Below, in pieces: positions 9,511 to 19,667 of a DNA stretch of 64,000 bases. The position numbers were made by a program, and so were the translations under genes. Positions within the stretch are counted from its first letter, which is position 1. Each line of letters begins with the position of its first letter. This stretch comes from VAZQ01 sp963785745 (GTDB lineage: Bacteria > Pseudomonadota > Alphaproteobacteria > Rhizobiales > Xanthobacteraceae), in NCBI GenBank assembly GCA_963785745.1, contig CAWAWR010000021.1, positions 496,001 through 560,000 on the forward strand, in the 5' to 3' direction. Under the pieces are notes generated by a model, which had not been told where the DNA came from, did no database searches, and saw only the letters and a list, made by a program, of their open reading frames with translations.

Positions 9511-10740
9511 CTAGAGGTAGCTCAGCCACCAGTCGTGGCGGCGCTGCTTGAGCGCGGCGAACCAGCGGCAGAGCGGATAAAGCGCCACCAGCACCATCAA
9601 CCACACCAGGTAGAGTCCGGGGAGAGACATCCCGTAGCCCGGCGGCTTTCCCCTTGGGAAATTGCCGAACATGAAGGAGGCGTCGCCGCCCGTCGCCCAG
9701 ACGTACGCCGCCGCCAGCGCGTGGATCAGGTAGAGGTGCACGACGTAGTAGGCGAACGGCACGCGGCCGAAGGTGACGACGATGTCGGCGAGGCGCCCGC
9801 GCGCCGTCTCGAAGGCCGCGAGCAGCAACAGGCCCGGCCCGAGCGTCATCATCAGATAGAGCAGCGACGGCGGATACTTCTCGCAATTGATGAACGAGAG
9901 AACGGTTGCGAGCGCGCTCTCGTGGGCAACCCATGGCTGCGGGTCGCCGTAGAAATTGGTCGCGCGCAGCAATGCGAAACCGACGGTCACGACGAAACCG
10001 AGGATCAACAGCCAATCTACGCGCACGCTGCGATCGGCCTTGAACAGCGGCCCGAGCGCATAGCCCGCCGCCATCACGCCGATCCAGGGGAGCAACGAAT
10101 AGACCGCGAACAGCTTGGTGCCGTTGCCGACGACCAGCATGCCGGGCACATGCAGGATGTTCCAGATCCAACCGAGCGCGCCAAAGTCCTCGGCGCGGAT
10201 GCCGTCGAGCAGGTTGTGGCCGGTGATGAGGCCGATGCCGATCGCGGCGATCGCCCAGCGCGGCAAATGCACGAGCGCGGCCAGCACCACCATGGCGGCG
10301 CCGATGGCGAAGATGACCTGCATCATGAAGTAGTCGAGGTTGAACGCGAACATCCAGCCGAACCGCACGACCGTGAACTCGATCAGGATCAGCCAGAGGC
10401 CACGCGTCAGCAGGAAGCGCGAGAGCTCGGCGGTGGTGCGTCCGCGCGCGCCATAGAGGTAAGCCGACAGGCCGGCGAGCAGCACAAAGATCGGCGCGCA
10501 GAAATGCGTGATCCAGCGGGTCATGAACAGCGCGGGCTCGGCGACGTCGCGCGGATTCATTCCGCTCGCGCCGAAGAAATCGCGGGTGTGGTCGAGCGCC
10601 ATCACCATCAGCACGAGGCCGCGCAACAGGTCGACGGAATTGAGCCGCGGGCGCGCGCCGCTGGCGGCGGCGGAGTCGACGCCCCAAGCGGGGCCGATCG
10701 GAAGCGGCGACAGCCGCGTATAGGCTTGGGTCAGGCTCAT
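9511..10740 (-). CDS. DUF1624 / HGSNAT-type membrane acyltransferase
   Basis: A 409-residue polytopic membrane protein with about ten hydrophobic segments. The family signature RLNSVDLLRGLVLMVMALDH-TRDFF near residues 32-57 marks the DUF1624 / heparan-alpha-glucosaminide N-acetyltransferase catalytic family. Members move acyl groups across or at the inner membrane onto sugar or other acceptors; the bacterial substrates are mostly unknown. Further blocks are RWITHFCAPIFVLLAGLSAYL and FGRVPFAYYVVHLYLIHALA near the C-terminus. It stands alone between the kinase gene and ubiA, and no pathway partner is seen beside it. Confidence 0.82.
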   Translation of the reverse strand: MSLTQAYTRLSPLPIGPAWGVDSAAASGARPRLNSVDLLRGLVLMVMALDHTRDFFGASGMNPRDVAEPALFMTRWITHFCAPIFVLLAGLSAYLYGARGRTTAELSRFLLTRGLWLILIEFTVVRFGWMFAFNLDYFMMQVIFAIGAAMVVLAALVHLPRWAIAAIGIGLITGHNLLDGIRAEDFGALGWIWNILHVPGMLVVGNGTKLFAVYSLLPWIGVMAAGYALGPLFKADRSVRVDWLLILGFVVTVGFALLRATNFYGDPQPWVAHESALATVLSFINCEKYPPSLLYLMMTLGPGLLLLAAFETARGRLADIVVTFGRVPFAYYVVHLYLIHALAAAYVWATGGDASFMFGNFPRGKPPGYGMSLPGLYLVWLMVLVALYPLCRWFAALKQRRHDWWLSYL

Positions 10741-10999
10741 AACATCCTCTTTTTCTTGTGCCGTCCCCAGCCCGCAACGAGGCGGGTCTTTAGCGGCAAG
10801 CCGCGCGGCCGGCTTGGCGAAAAACCTTGCCCGGTCTGGAGATTTTCTGAGGATTTTGCCGCCTGCAGGGGCGGTCGAGGCAGGGGCCGCGAATACGCGG
10901 CAATCCGCTCAAATCAGCGGGTAGCGATGCAGACGCTGGAGCGGTGGCCGAGCAGACCGGCGCGAGCCATCACGATACGTTGATGAGGCCAGCCTCAGC

Positions 11000-11935
11000 T
11001 CACCCGACGGCGCGGCGCACCAGCACGTCGAGCACCATCGCCGCGAACAGAATCAGCCCGGCGTCGCGGTTCGACTTGAACAGCCTGAGGCACAAATCCG
11101 GATCGCCGATCCGGAAGCGGCTGATCTGCCACGAGAGCTGCGCGGCGAACGCGACCAACCCCACCGAGAACACGATGCCGGCGCCGGCGCCCCATCCGGC
11201 GACCGCCATCAGCGCCACCGCCAGCGTGTAGAACACCGCCAGCAGCGGCCGGGTGTTTTCGCCGAACAGGATCGCCGTCGACTTGATTCCGATCAACGCG
11301 TCGTCCTCGCGATCCTGATGGGCATAGATGGTGTCGTAGCCGATCACCCATGCGATCGAGCCGGCATAGAGAACCAGCGCGGGCCAGTCGAGCCGGCCGA
11401 AGGTCGCCGGCCAGCCCATCAGTGCGCCCCACGAGAATGCCAGGCCGAGCACGATCTGCGGCCAATAGGTGACGCGCTTCATGAACGGATAGACTACGAC
11501 CACCGCCAGCGACGCGATGCCGGTCCAGATCGTGAAGGCGTTGAACTGCAACAGTACGGCGAGCCCGATCAGCGCCTGCGCGACCAGGAAGCCGGCCGCC
11601 GCCTGCACGCTCACCTGTCCCGACGGGATCGGCCGCGAGCGCGTGCGCTCGACCATGGCGTCGAGATCGCGATCGACGATGTCGTTCCAGGTGCAGCCGG
11701 CGCCGCGCATGGCGAAGGCGCCGACGAAAAACAACACCGCGTGCCAGATGTTGACCGGCTGGCCGGCGTGGATCGCCGCGAGGCCGAGCGACCACCAGCA
11801 CGGGATCAGCAGCAGCCAAGAGCCGATGGGCCGATCAAGCCTTGCGAGCCGCAGGTATGGACGCAGCCAGTGGGGCGCGCGGCTATCAACCCAGTTACCG
11901 GTTGAATCCGCGACGCGTCCGGCCGCGTCGCTCAT
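11000..11935 (-). CDS. ubiA: 4-hydroxybenzoate polyprenyltransferase
   Basis: A 311-residue inner-membrane prenyltransferase that attaches the polyprenyl chain to 4-hydroxybenzoate in ubiquinone synthesis. The first aspartate-rich Mg2+-diphosphate motif NDIVDRDLD is at residues 84-92, followed by ERTRSRPIPSGQVS. The second is in DTIYAHQDREDDALIGIKSTAILFG near residues 195-220. Eight to nine membrane segments are evident. The ATG overlaps the stop of the upstream secreted-protein gene in an ATGA arrangement, so the two are likely translationally coupled. The gene is intact and the assignment is firm. Confidence 0.95.
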   Translation of the reverse strand: MSDAAGRVADSTGNWVDSRAPHWLRPYLRLARLDRPIGSWLLLIPCWWSLGLAAIHAGQPVNIWHAVLFFVGAFAMRGAGCTWNDIVDRDLDAMVERTRSRPIPSGQVSVQAAAGFLVAQALIGLAVLLQFNAFTIWTGIASLAVVVVYPFMKRVTYWPQIVLGLAFSWGALMGWPATFGRLDWPALVLYAGSIAWVIGYDTIYAHQDREDDALIGIKSTAILFGENTRPLLAVFYTLAVALMAVAGWGAGAGIVFSVGLVAFAAQLSWQISRFRIGDPDLCLRLFKSNRDAGLILFAAMVLDVLVRRAVG

Positions 11936-12471
11936 CGCTGGAATGGATTGCCAGTCAGGGTCTCGAAGGTGCCGGCGCCCTTCTTTTCAGTCGTGCTGGG
12001 CAACACTGGCGAAGTGCCGAGCGCATCCGAGAGCGTCGGCCCGGAGGGCGCGGGTCCGCGCGCGGCCGCGTCGCAAACCTGTTTGCCGATCTGCTTCGCC
12101 TTGGCGTGGCTGCCCCTGACCTGCTGGAGGACCTCCGCCGGCACGCCGCATGACGCGCCATTGGTCTCCAGCGCCTTGAGCATCTTGCCTTCGGTGGCGA
12201 TGTAGGTGCGGAACAATCCGCAGGCGATCTTGACGTCCGCCTTCTTGTCATTGGCCGCGCCGATCGCCGCGCCGTGCTTCTGCAAGTCGTCGCGCAGCGA
12301 CAGCAATTCCTTGCACTGCGGCGGCGGGCCTTGCGGCGGACCGCCGAATCCTCCGCCGGGCGGTCCGCTGCCCGGCATTCCGGGCATGCCGCCGAACTGC
12401 GCCCCGGCATAGGGGATCGTCAGGCCCACAATCGCCATCGCCAGCAGGACCCGGCAGATCATCATCGTCAT
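11932..12471 (-). CDS. Secreted four-cysteine protein, copy A (unknown family)
   Basis: About 179 residues from the ATG at 12471, which has a GAGGAGGG ribosome-binding site; longer upstream starts would break the signal peptide. The signal peptide (MICRVLLAMAIVGLTIPYAGA) is followed by a Gly/Pro-rich linker and a helical domain with four cysteines in the contexts PQCKELL, IACGLFRTYI, ASCGVP and KQVCDAA. The helical domain is closely similar to that of the next gene upstream. It probably acts in the periplasm as a disulfide-stabilised bundle. The stop overlaps the ubiA start. I do not recognise a named family. Confidence 0.72.
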   Translation of the reverse strand: MTMMICRVLLAMAIVGLTIPYAGAQFGGMPGMPGSGPPGGGFGGPPQGPPPQCKELLSLRDDLQKHGAAIGAANDKKADVKIACGLFRTYIATEGKMLKALETNGASCGVPAEVLQQVRGSHAKAKQIGKQVCDAAARGPAPSGPTLSDALGTSPVLPSTTEKKGAGTFETLTGNPFQR

Positions 12472-12684
12472 TCCCTCCTCGCCGGGCGGTGAATCACCGG
12501 CGAATGACCTTGCCCCCGGGCATATTAACAGGCTTTTCAATGGGGCAATAACACGGCGTATCCACCGAATTAATCTTTCAACCACCGCGGCAGCCTTGGA
12601 AAGCCCGGGCTGTTCACGGCCAGGTGATACGCCCCGCAGGCCACGACACTATGCCGCGCTCCGGTTTTCGCCCTCCGCAAACGC

Positions 12685-13210
12685 TTATCGGCGCTCACTG
12701 AGCCGTGTGGGCCAAGGCTCACGCCTCGGGATCGGGTTCATCCCTTCGCCGGAGTGATCTTTGCGGAATGGAGGCGCATCGTAATACAAGGGCTGTGGCG
12801 GCACCCTATCGCAAACCTGTTTGCCGCATCTGTTGCGCCTTGGCGTGGCTCCCTCGAACCTGCTCGTTGACGTGTGCCGGCACACCGCACGAGGCTCCAT
12901 GGGTATCCAGCGCCTGGAGCATCTTCGCTTCGGTCGCGATGTAGATGCGGAACAGCGGGCAGGCGATCCTCACATTCGCCCTCTTGTCGTTTGCCGCGGT
13001 GATCGCCGCGCCGTGCTTCTGCAATTCGTCGCGTAGCGTCAGCAACTGTTGGCACTGCAACGGCGGCAGCGTGTGGGGCGCCTCGCGGAATCCTTCTGCG
13101 GGCGATCCTCCAGGCGCGCCACCCGGCAGTCCGGGCGTGCCGCCAGATTGCGCATCGGCATGGTGGAGTGTCGTGGCAACAATCGCGATGACCACCAAAG
13201 CCCGACCCAT
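12685..13210 (-). CDS. Secreted four-cysteine protein, copy B (tandem paralogue, frame-interrupted)
   Basis: Paralogue of the gene just downstream. It has a signal peptide (MGRALVVIAIVATTLHHADA), a Gly/Pro-rich spacer, then QCQQLLTLRDELQKHGAAI and the same cysteine contexts: IACPLFRIYI, ASCGVP and, beyond a frame change near 12830, KQVCD. In the uncorrected frame it stops early at 12806. Allowing one indel restores the KQVCD block and extends the protein to the stop at 12685 with a distinct tail (PPQPLYYDAPPFRKDHSGEG). The N-terminal linker is shorter than in copy A. Tandem duplication followed by divergence is the simplest reading. Function unknown. Confidence 0.6.
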
Positions 13211-13300
13211 GGCCCCTCACCCACTGGTTCGCCGCTGCAATGCTGCGGCCGGTCATAAGAGGGCCTTTTCATTGGGGCGATAACACGGCATTCCAATGCG

Positions 13301-14060
13301 ATGCCGCGCTACGATTTCCGCTCACCGCGCCTCTATATCGACGCTCCGCTCGCCGCCGGCGCGCGGCTCCCGCTCGATGCTGCACAGGCGAACTACCTGA
13401 AAAACGTGATGCGGCTCAAAGCCGGCGACGGCGTGCTGGTGTTCAACGGGCGCGACGGCGAGTGGCGCGCGGCGCTCGCCGACGGCGGCAAGCGATCCGC
13501 CGCGCTCGACGTCGGCGAGCAGACCCGCGCCGCAGACCCCGCCGCGCGATCTGCATTACCTGTTCGCGCCGCTCAAGCATGCGCGCCTCGACTACATGGT
13601 GCAGAAGGCGGTCGAGATGGGCGCGTCGCGGCTGCAGCCGGTGCTGATGCAGCATTCGCAGGTCGGCCGCATCAATCTCGAACGCATGCGCGCCAATGCG
13701 GTCGAAGCCGCCGAGCAATGCGGCATCCTGACCGTCCCCGAGATCGCCGAGCCGATCGCGTTCGACCGCATGATCGCCGGCCGCGATCCGTCGCGCGTGC
13801 TGGTGTTCTGCGACGAGGCGGCGGACGTGAAGGACCCGGTCGCGGCGCTCGCGGCCGCCCGCAAGGGCGCGGAGCCACCGCCGCTCGCGGTGCTGGTCGG
13901 GCCCGAGGGCGGGTTCGCCGACCACGAGCGTGCGGCGCTCGGCGCCCTGCCCAACGTCGTGCGGCTGGCGCTCGGCCCGCGGATCCTGCGGGCCGATACC
14001 GCGGCGGTGGCGGCGCTGGCGCTGGTCGGGAGCGTGCTGGGGGACTGGCGGGAGGGTTAA
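13301..14060 (+). CDS. rsmE: 16S rRNA (uracil-1498-N3)-methyltransferase (frame-interrupted)
   Basis: SPOUT-family methyltransferase that makes m3U1498 in 16S rRNA. The N-terminal PUA-like part reads MPRYDFRSPRLYID and then AQANYLKNVMRLKAGDGVLVFNGRDGEW in pieces. The frame shifts near 13530, where one extra C in a CCCC run would explain it, and continues DLHYLFAPLKHARLDYMVQKAVEMGA. The C-terminal knot is intact: LAVLVGPEGGFADHE and LGPRILRADTAAVAALALV, which hold the S-adenosylmethionine loop. The ~250-residue length matches the family. A GC-rich inverted repeat at 14074-14111 just after the stop may act in termination, but it has no T tract. Confidence 0.9.
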
Positions 14061-14193
14061 CGGTCTGCCGCGCCGGGACTCAAGGGGGTCTATTCCGTTA
14101 AGAGAGTCCCGCGATTCAAACCGTGATACCGGTCACAATTCATCGAAAATTGCGCATGAACCATGTTACATCGCGGCGCAACAAAGCTGTGCC

Positions 14194-15349
14194 ATGACCC
14201 GTGCTGCGACCATAACCGAGACGACCGAGCCCGACGCGCGGGCGGCGGCGCTTGTCGCCTCCTATGCGCGCGCCGGCTATCGGCGGGTGTCGCCGGCGCT
14301 GATCCAGCCGGCCGAGCCGTTCCTCGACCTCTCGGGCGAGGAAATCCGTCAGCGCATGTTCCTGACGTCCGACCGTCGCGGCAAGGAGCTGTGCCTGCGG
14401 CCAGATTTCACCATCGCGGTTTCTCGCGACTATCTGGCTTCGGCGGAGGCCGGCCAGGCGGCCGGCTTCTGCTATCTCGGCCCGGTCTTCCGTCAGGGCG
14501 ACGACGGCCCCAATGAATTCCAGCAAGCCGGCGTCGAGTCGTTCGGCCGCACCGATACCGCGGCCGCCGACGCCGAAATGCTTTCGCTCGGACTCGAAGC
14601 CCTCGCCGAATTCGGCGTGACCGCGCCCGAAATCCGCATGGGCGACGTCGGCCTGTTCACGGCGCTGGTGGAAGGCCTCGATCTCGCGCCGGCCTGGAAG
14701 CGCCGCCTGGTGAAGGATTTCAATCGCGCCGGCCGGCTCGAGCGCGACCTCGATGTGCTGGCGGTCAAGCCCGGCGGCGTACGCTCGGAATACGAGGGCG
14801 TGCTCGCCGCCATGGCGCGCTCCGAGCCGAAGGCCGCGCACGCGCTGGTCATCGACCTGCTCTCGATCGCCGGCATCAACGCCGTCGGCGGCCGCTCCGT
14901 CGAAGAGATCGCCGACCGCTTCCTCGAACAGGCCGCGCTCGGCTCGCAAACCTCATTGCCACATGAAATGGCGTTGCTGATCGAGCGCTTCCTGTGGATC
15001 ACCGGCGATCCCGACAAGGTCGCGGCCGAATTGCGCAAGCTCGCGAGCGACGCCAACGTGAACATGAATGCCGCGCTCGACCTGTTCGAGAGCCGCACCG
15101 GATTCCTGGCCGCGCGAGGCGTCGACGTCTCGCGCATCCGCTTCTCGACGCGGTTCTTCATCGGGCTCGACTACTACACCGGCTTCGAGTTCCGGCTGCA
15201 CGATCCGTCCGGCCGCATCGAGTCGCCGCTGGTCGCCGGCGGCCGCTACGACAAGCTGCTCAGCCGCCTCGGCTGCGACGACGCCGATCCCGGCGGTCGG
15301 ATTGGGCGTCTGGATCGAGCGTCTCATCGCCTGCGCGAGGCCGTCATGA
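14194..15349 (+). CDS. hisZ: ATP phosphoribosyltransferase regulatory subunit (one frame change)
   Basis: HisZ is a histidyl-tRNA synthetase paralogue that is needed for activity of short-form HisG in the first step of histidine synthesis. Class II synthetase-like blocks are present (RPDFTIAVSRDYL, GFCYLGPVFRQ, STRFFIGLDYYTGFEF, ESPLVAGGRYDKLLSRLG), with no anticodon-binding domain, as expected. Near 15290 the frame must shift to give IPAVGLGVWIERLIACARPS and a TGA at 15347-15349 that overlaps the hisG ATG. Without the shift the frame would run on into hisG as a false fusion. The start ATG at 14194 precedes a variable N-terminus. Confidence 0.93.
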
Positions 15350-16324
15350 GCGGCCCCTTCGTCATCGCGGTGCCCGCCAAGGGCCGGCTGCAGGAGCACA
15401 CCGACGCGTTCTTCGCGCGCGCCGGGCTCGAGCTCGTCAAGCCGCGCGGCGAACGCGACTATCGCGGCACCATCAAGGGCCTGCCCGGCGTCGAGATCGC
15501 TTATCTCTCGGCCTCGGAGATCACGCTGCTGCTGGCGCAGGGCGCGGTGCATTTCGGCGTCACCGGCGAAGACCTCGTGCGCGAGGAAATGCCCGATCCC
15601 GACGCCAAGGTGGTGCTGCTCGAACCGCTCGGCTTCGGCGACGCCAATGTGATCGTGGCGGTGCCGCAGGCCTGGATCGACGTGAACAGCATGGCCGATC
15701 TCGACGACGTGGCGACCGCGTTCCGCATCAAGCACGACCGCAAGATGCGGGTCGCGACCAAATATTTGAATCTCACGCGCGGCTTCTTCTCCAGGCACGG
15801 CATCACCGACTACCGGATCGTCGAGAGCGCGGGCGCGACCGAAGCCGCGCCGGCGACCGGCACCGCGGAGCTGATCGTCGACATCACCTCGACCGGTTCG
15901 ACGCTCGCCGCCAACGGCCTCAAGATCGTCGAGGACGGCGTGATCCTGCGCTCGCAGGCCAATCTGGTCGCGTCGAAGCGGCGCCGACTGGAGCGAGGAC
16001 AACCGCGACATCGCGCGCGACGTGCTCGACCGCATCGCGGCGCAGGCGCGCGCCCGCGCCTTCCGCGAAGTGCGGACGCGCTTCGCGAATTGCAACGACG
16101 CGCTGCTCGCCGAGGCGCGCGAGCGCTTCGGCGTGGTCTCGCCGCTCGGCGGCCCGACCTCGTCGGGCATGCTGACGCTGCACTGCCCGCCGTCGCGGGT
16201 GCATGCGCTGGCGAGCTTCCTGCGCGCCAAGGGCGCCGGCGGCGTGACCGTCACCGGCCTCGACTACGTGTTCGCGCGCGACAATCCGCTCTACGAGAAG
16301 CTCGAGGCCGGCCTGAACCGCTGA
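15346..16324 (+). CDS. hisG: ATP phosphoribosyltransferase catalytic subunit (one frame change)
   Basis: Catalyses the condensation of ATP with PRPP, the committed step of histidine synthesis. The start MSGPFVIAVPAKGRLQEHT lies in an ATGA overlap with hisZ, indicating coupling of the two subunits. Blocks include LLAQGAVHFGVTGEDLVREE, FRIKHDRKMRVATKYLNL and the PRPP-binding ELIVDITSTGSTLAANGLK. The frame shifts near 15980 and resumes in VLDRIAAQARARAFREVRT. The C-terminal portion ends VTVTGLDYVFARDNPLYEKL, the alphaproteobacterial extension. An intact hisG is expected in a histidine prototroph, so the shift is probably a sequence error. Confidence 0.94.
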
Positions 16325-16446
16325 CGCGCGTTCAGCGCACCTTGGCGCATTGCTCCATTGCCAGCGCCGCAATGGACTTAGGCCTCCTCCCCCGCTAAAG
16401 CCGTGACGCCGCGACGTGTCGCGGCTGCCACTGCCGGGACCTAACG

Positions 16447-17668
16447 TTGTCAATTCCAAGCATCGAGACGCGAACCTCCTGGGTGGTCGCGAGCGTGTCG
16501 CTCGTGATGCTCGCGGTGGCGTTCGGCGCGCTGTGGATCGTGGCGGTCGGCCTCAAGGCGATGGCCGCCGATTTCGGCGGGGTGCGCTCGGAGCCGGCGC
16601 TGGCAAGCTCGCTCGCCTGGTTCGGCAGCTCCCTCGGCGGCCTGGTGATGGGACCGCTGGCGGCGCGCTACGGCGTGCGCAAGACCGCGATCTTCGGCGC
16701 GGTGTCGGTCTGCATCGGGCTCTGGATCTCGACCTTCGGCGAACTCTGGCAGCTCTATCTCGGCCACGGCATCTTCGTCGGGCTGCTCGGCACCGCCGGG
16801 CTCAATGCGCCGCTCTATGTCTATGTCAGCCACTGGTTCGATCGCCGCCGCGGCTCGGCGCTGGCGCTGCTGTCGAGCGGGCTCTATCTCGCCGGCACGG
16901 TCTGGCCGCCGATCTTCGAGCGCGCCATCGCCAATTTCGGATGGCAGACCACCATGGTGGCCTACGGCCTGTTCGCCGCCGTCGTGATCGTTCCGCTGGC
17001 TCTGATCTTTCTGCAAGGATCCGCCCGAGACGCCGCACGCCGCCGGCGCGGCCGGCGCATCGAGCGAGACGCCGCACGTGTTCGGCTGGCCGCCGAACGT
17101 GGTGTTCGCGCTGCTGGTCGCGGCGTCGTTCCTGTGCTGCGTGACCATGTCGATGCCGCAGAACCATCTGGTCGCGCTCTGCACCGACCTCGGCTATTCG
17201 GCGCAGAGCGGCGCCATGATGCTCTCGCTGCTGCTGGGGATCGGCGTGCTCGGCCGGCAGATCTGGGGCGCGATCTCCGATCGGATCGGCGGCCTGTCGA
17301 CGCTGCTGATCAGCTCGCTGCTGCAAGGCCTCGCCATGACCGGCTTCGTCGTGACGCAGGACGAATGGGGCCTCTATGGCGTCGCCGCCGCGTTCGGCGC
17401 CGGCTTCAGCGCGCTCATTCCGGCCTACGTGCTGGCGGTGCGTGAATATTTCCCGGCGCGTGAAGCAAGCTGGCGCGTGCCGGTGGTGCTGCTGCTCAGC
17501 GGCTCGGGCATGGCGAGCGGCACCTGGCTCGCCGGCGCGCTCTACGATCATTTCGGCTACTACGCCCCCGCCTTCGCCGCCGGCGTTGCGTTCAACGTGG
17601 CGAACTTCATCGTCATCGCGACGCTGGTGTTGCGGCGTCGGGTCTACACCAACGCTATTCCGGCTTGA
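16447..17668 (+). CDS. MFS transporter (one frame change)
   Basis: A ~405-residue carrier with twelve predicted membrane segments in two halves. The first half carries the MFS loop 2-3 motif (GLVMGPLAARYGVRKT) and is intact to about residue 190. The frame shifts near 17020-17050, inside the central loop, after which the second half reads FGWPPNVVFALLVAASFLCC and GVLGRQIWGAISDRIGGLS. It resembles the oxalate/formate antiporter-like and monocarboxylate MFS groups, but the substrate cannot be assigned. The start is a TTG at 16447 with weak ribosome-binding context. It converges with the Bug receptor genes; the stop overlaps the neighbour's end by 14 bases. Confidence 0.82.
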
Positions 17669-18628
17669 TGCCGGCCTTCTTGATGATCGGCCACCACTTG
17701 TCGACCTCGGCCTTGTGCCAGACGGCGAGCGCCTGCGGCGTCTGTTGATCGCGCGAGGGCACGTCGAGCCCGAGATCGTTGAGGCGCTTCTGCACCGCCG
17801 GATCGGCCATCGCTTCCACCGCCGCCGCGTTCAGCCGCGTGACGATATCCTTCGGCGTGCCCTTCGGCACCCAGAGCCCGTTCCAGAGCGTCATGTGGAA
17901 ACCGGGCAGGCCCGCCTCCTCCGCGGTCGGAATCTCGGGCGCAGCCGCGAGTCGCTTGTTATCGGTGATCGCGTAGGCGCGGATGCGGCCGGCGCGGATC
18001 TGCTGCATCGAGTTCGACGCCTGATCGACGATGATGTCGATCTGGCCGCCGACGAGATCGTTCAAGGCCGGCGCGGTGCCGCGATAGGGCACGTATTGCA
18101 GCGTAAGCCGGTGAGGCTCTCGAGATAGGCGCCGGCAATGTGCGCGCCTGATCCGGCGCCGGCCGTGCCCGCGGTCGCCTTGTCCTGGTTGGCCTTGAGC
18201 CAGGCGATCAGCTCCTTGAGGTTCTTCGCCGGCAGCGTCGGCTTGCTCACCACCACCATCGGATTGCTCGGCAGCAGCACCACCGGCTCGAGGTCGGTGA
18301 GCATGTCGTAGGGCAGCGCATAGATCGCGCCGTTGGCGACATGGGTGCCGAGATGCCCGAAGCTGATGGTGTAGCCGTCGGGCGCCGCGCGCACCGCACG
18401 GCCCACGGCGATCGAGCCGGCGGCGCCGGTGATGTTCTCCACCACGAAGGATTGGCCGAGCGTCGCTTTCATGCGGTCGCCGATGATGCGCGCCAGCGCA
18501 TCGGACGGCCCGCCGGCCGCGAACGGCACGATGATGGTCACCGACTTGTTCGGATAGGTTTGCGCGGCGGCGTTGATCGCGCCGGTGACGACGGCAATGG
18601 CGGCCGTTGCCGCGAGCAGAAGTCTCAT
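17655..18628 (-). CDS. Bug-family tricarboxylate-type solute receptor 1 (one frame change)
   Basis: Periplasmic binding protein of the Bug/TctC family. A signal peptide (MRLLLAATAAIAVVTGAINAAAQ) is followed by YPNKSVTIIVPFAAGGPSDALAR, the hallmark N-terminus, then VENITGAAGSIAVGRA. The frame shifts near 18110, after LESLTGL, and continues LQYVPYRGTAPALNDLVGGQID to the C-terminal WWPIIKKAGIKPE. No TctA or TctB membrane subunit gene is nearby, as is common for orphan Bug proteins. It ends the minus-strand run of three Bug genes and is most similar to the next one upstream. The ligand is not predictable from sequence. Confidence 0.88.
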
Positions 18629-18679
18629 GCGTTCCTCCTTGATCCCGCCGACTATTGAACGGCTGACTTTCTGTTGGTC

Positions 18680-19657
18680 TTATTGATCCGGCTTGATGCC
18701 GGCCTTCTTGATGATCGGCCACCACTTGTCGGCTTCCGCGCGACGCAGCGACGCGAGCGCCTCCGGCGTCTGATCCTTGCGCTCGGGGATCATCTGTCCA
18801 AGCTCGGTCAGCTTGGCGCGCACGCCGTCATCCGCCAGCGCCGCCACCACGGCGGCGTTGAGCTTGTCGACGACGTCCTTGGGCGTGCCTTTCGGCACCC
18901 AGAACGCCTGCCAGAACGAGAGGTGGAGGCCCGGCACGCCGGCTTCGTCGGCGGTCGGGATCTCCTGCGCCGACGGCAGCCGCGTCGGCGACATGATGGC
19001 GTAGGCGCGGACCTTGCCGCTGCGCGCCAAAGGCAGCGAGCTGCCGCTCGGCGCGAGACACATGATGTCGACCTGCCCGCCGACCAGATCCTGGATCGCC
19101 GGCGCCGCGCCGCGATACGGCACGAAGGTCCATTTGCTGCCGGTGACCTGCTGCATGTAGAGGCCGCAAAGATGCGAGAGCGTGCCGGAGCCGATGAAGC
19201 CTTGCGACACCTTCTCCTGGTTCGCCTTCAGCCACGCGACCAGCTCGGTCAGCGTCTTGGCCGGCAGATTGCTGCGCGACAGCACCAGCAGCGGGCTTGC
19301 GACCAGCCATGCGACCGGCTCGAAATCCGTCATCACGTCGTAGTTCAACGGATAGACCGCGCCGTTGAGCACCTGCGTGCCGACGTCGCCGATGCCGAGG
19401 GTGTAGCCGTTCGGCGTCGCGCGTGCGACGCGGCCGACGCCGATCGAGCCGCCGGCGCCGCTCACGTTCTCGATCACGAACGGCTGGCCGAGGGTGCCGC
19501 GCATGTGCTCGGTCATCACGCGCGCCACCTGGTCGAGCGGACCGCCGGCCGGATAGGGCACGATCAGCGAGATCGGCCGCGACGGATAAGGCTGCGCTGC
19601 GGCGCTCGCGATGCTTATTGCGAATGCACAAAAGGCGGCAGAAACGCACCTGTACAT
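18680..19657 (-). CDS. Bug-family tricarboxylate-type solute receptor 2
   Basis: An intact 325-residue periplasmic receptor with a signal peptide ending in AAAQ, then PYPSRPISLIVPYPAGGPLDQVAR. The ligand-loop block PFVIENVSGAGGSIGVGR and the C-terminal WWPIIKKAGIKPDQ nearly repeat those of the downstream copy, so the two arose by tandem duplication. Bug proteins bind carboxylates or related small organics in the periplasm and pass them to TctAB-type carriers; none is encoded here. Only about 50 bases separate it from receptor 1 and 10 from receptor 3, supporting one transcript. Confidence 0.92.
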   Translation of the reverse strand: MYRCVSAAFCAFAISIASAAAQPYPSRPISLIVPYPAGGPLDQVARVMTEHMRGTLGQPFVIENVSGAGGSIGVGRVARATPNGYTLGIGDVGTQVLNGAVYPLNYDVMTDFEPVAWLVASPLLVLSRSNLPAKTLTELVAWLKANQEKVSQGFIGSGTLSHLCGLYMQQVTGSKWTFVPYRGAAPAIQDLVGGQVDIMCLAPSGSSLPLARSGKVRAYAIMSPTRLPSAQEIPTADEAGVPGLHLSFWQAFWVPKGTPKDVVDKLNAAVVAALADDGVRAKLTELGQMIPERKDQTPEALASLRRAEADKWWPIIKKAGIKPDQ

Positions 19658-19667
19658 TGCACTCGAC

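Noticed and set aside
8905..10983. A 692-codon plus-strand open frame spanning two minus-strand genes
   Set aside because: It overlaps the histidine kinase and DUF1624 genes, both well-supported, and its product is compositionally odd (Arg, Gln, Asp, His).
14061..14193. Inverted repeat CGGGACTC/GAGTCCCG at 14074-14111 considered as a histidine attenuator
   Set aside because: No histidine-rich leader peptide is present between it and hisZ, and the loop is too long for a stable terminator.
13930..16398. A single 822-residue protein fusing HisZ to HisG
   Set aside because: The native hisZ stop (15347-15349) and hisG start (15346) overlap as ATGA in a neighbouring frame; the fusion exists only because an indel near 15290 hides that stop.
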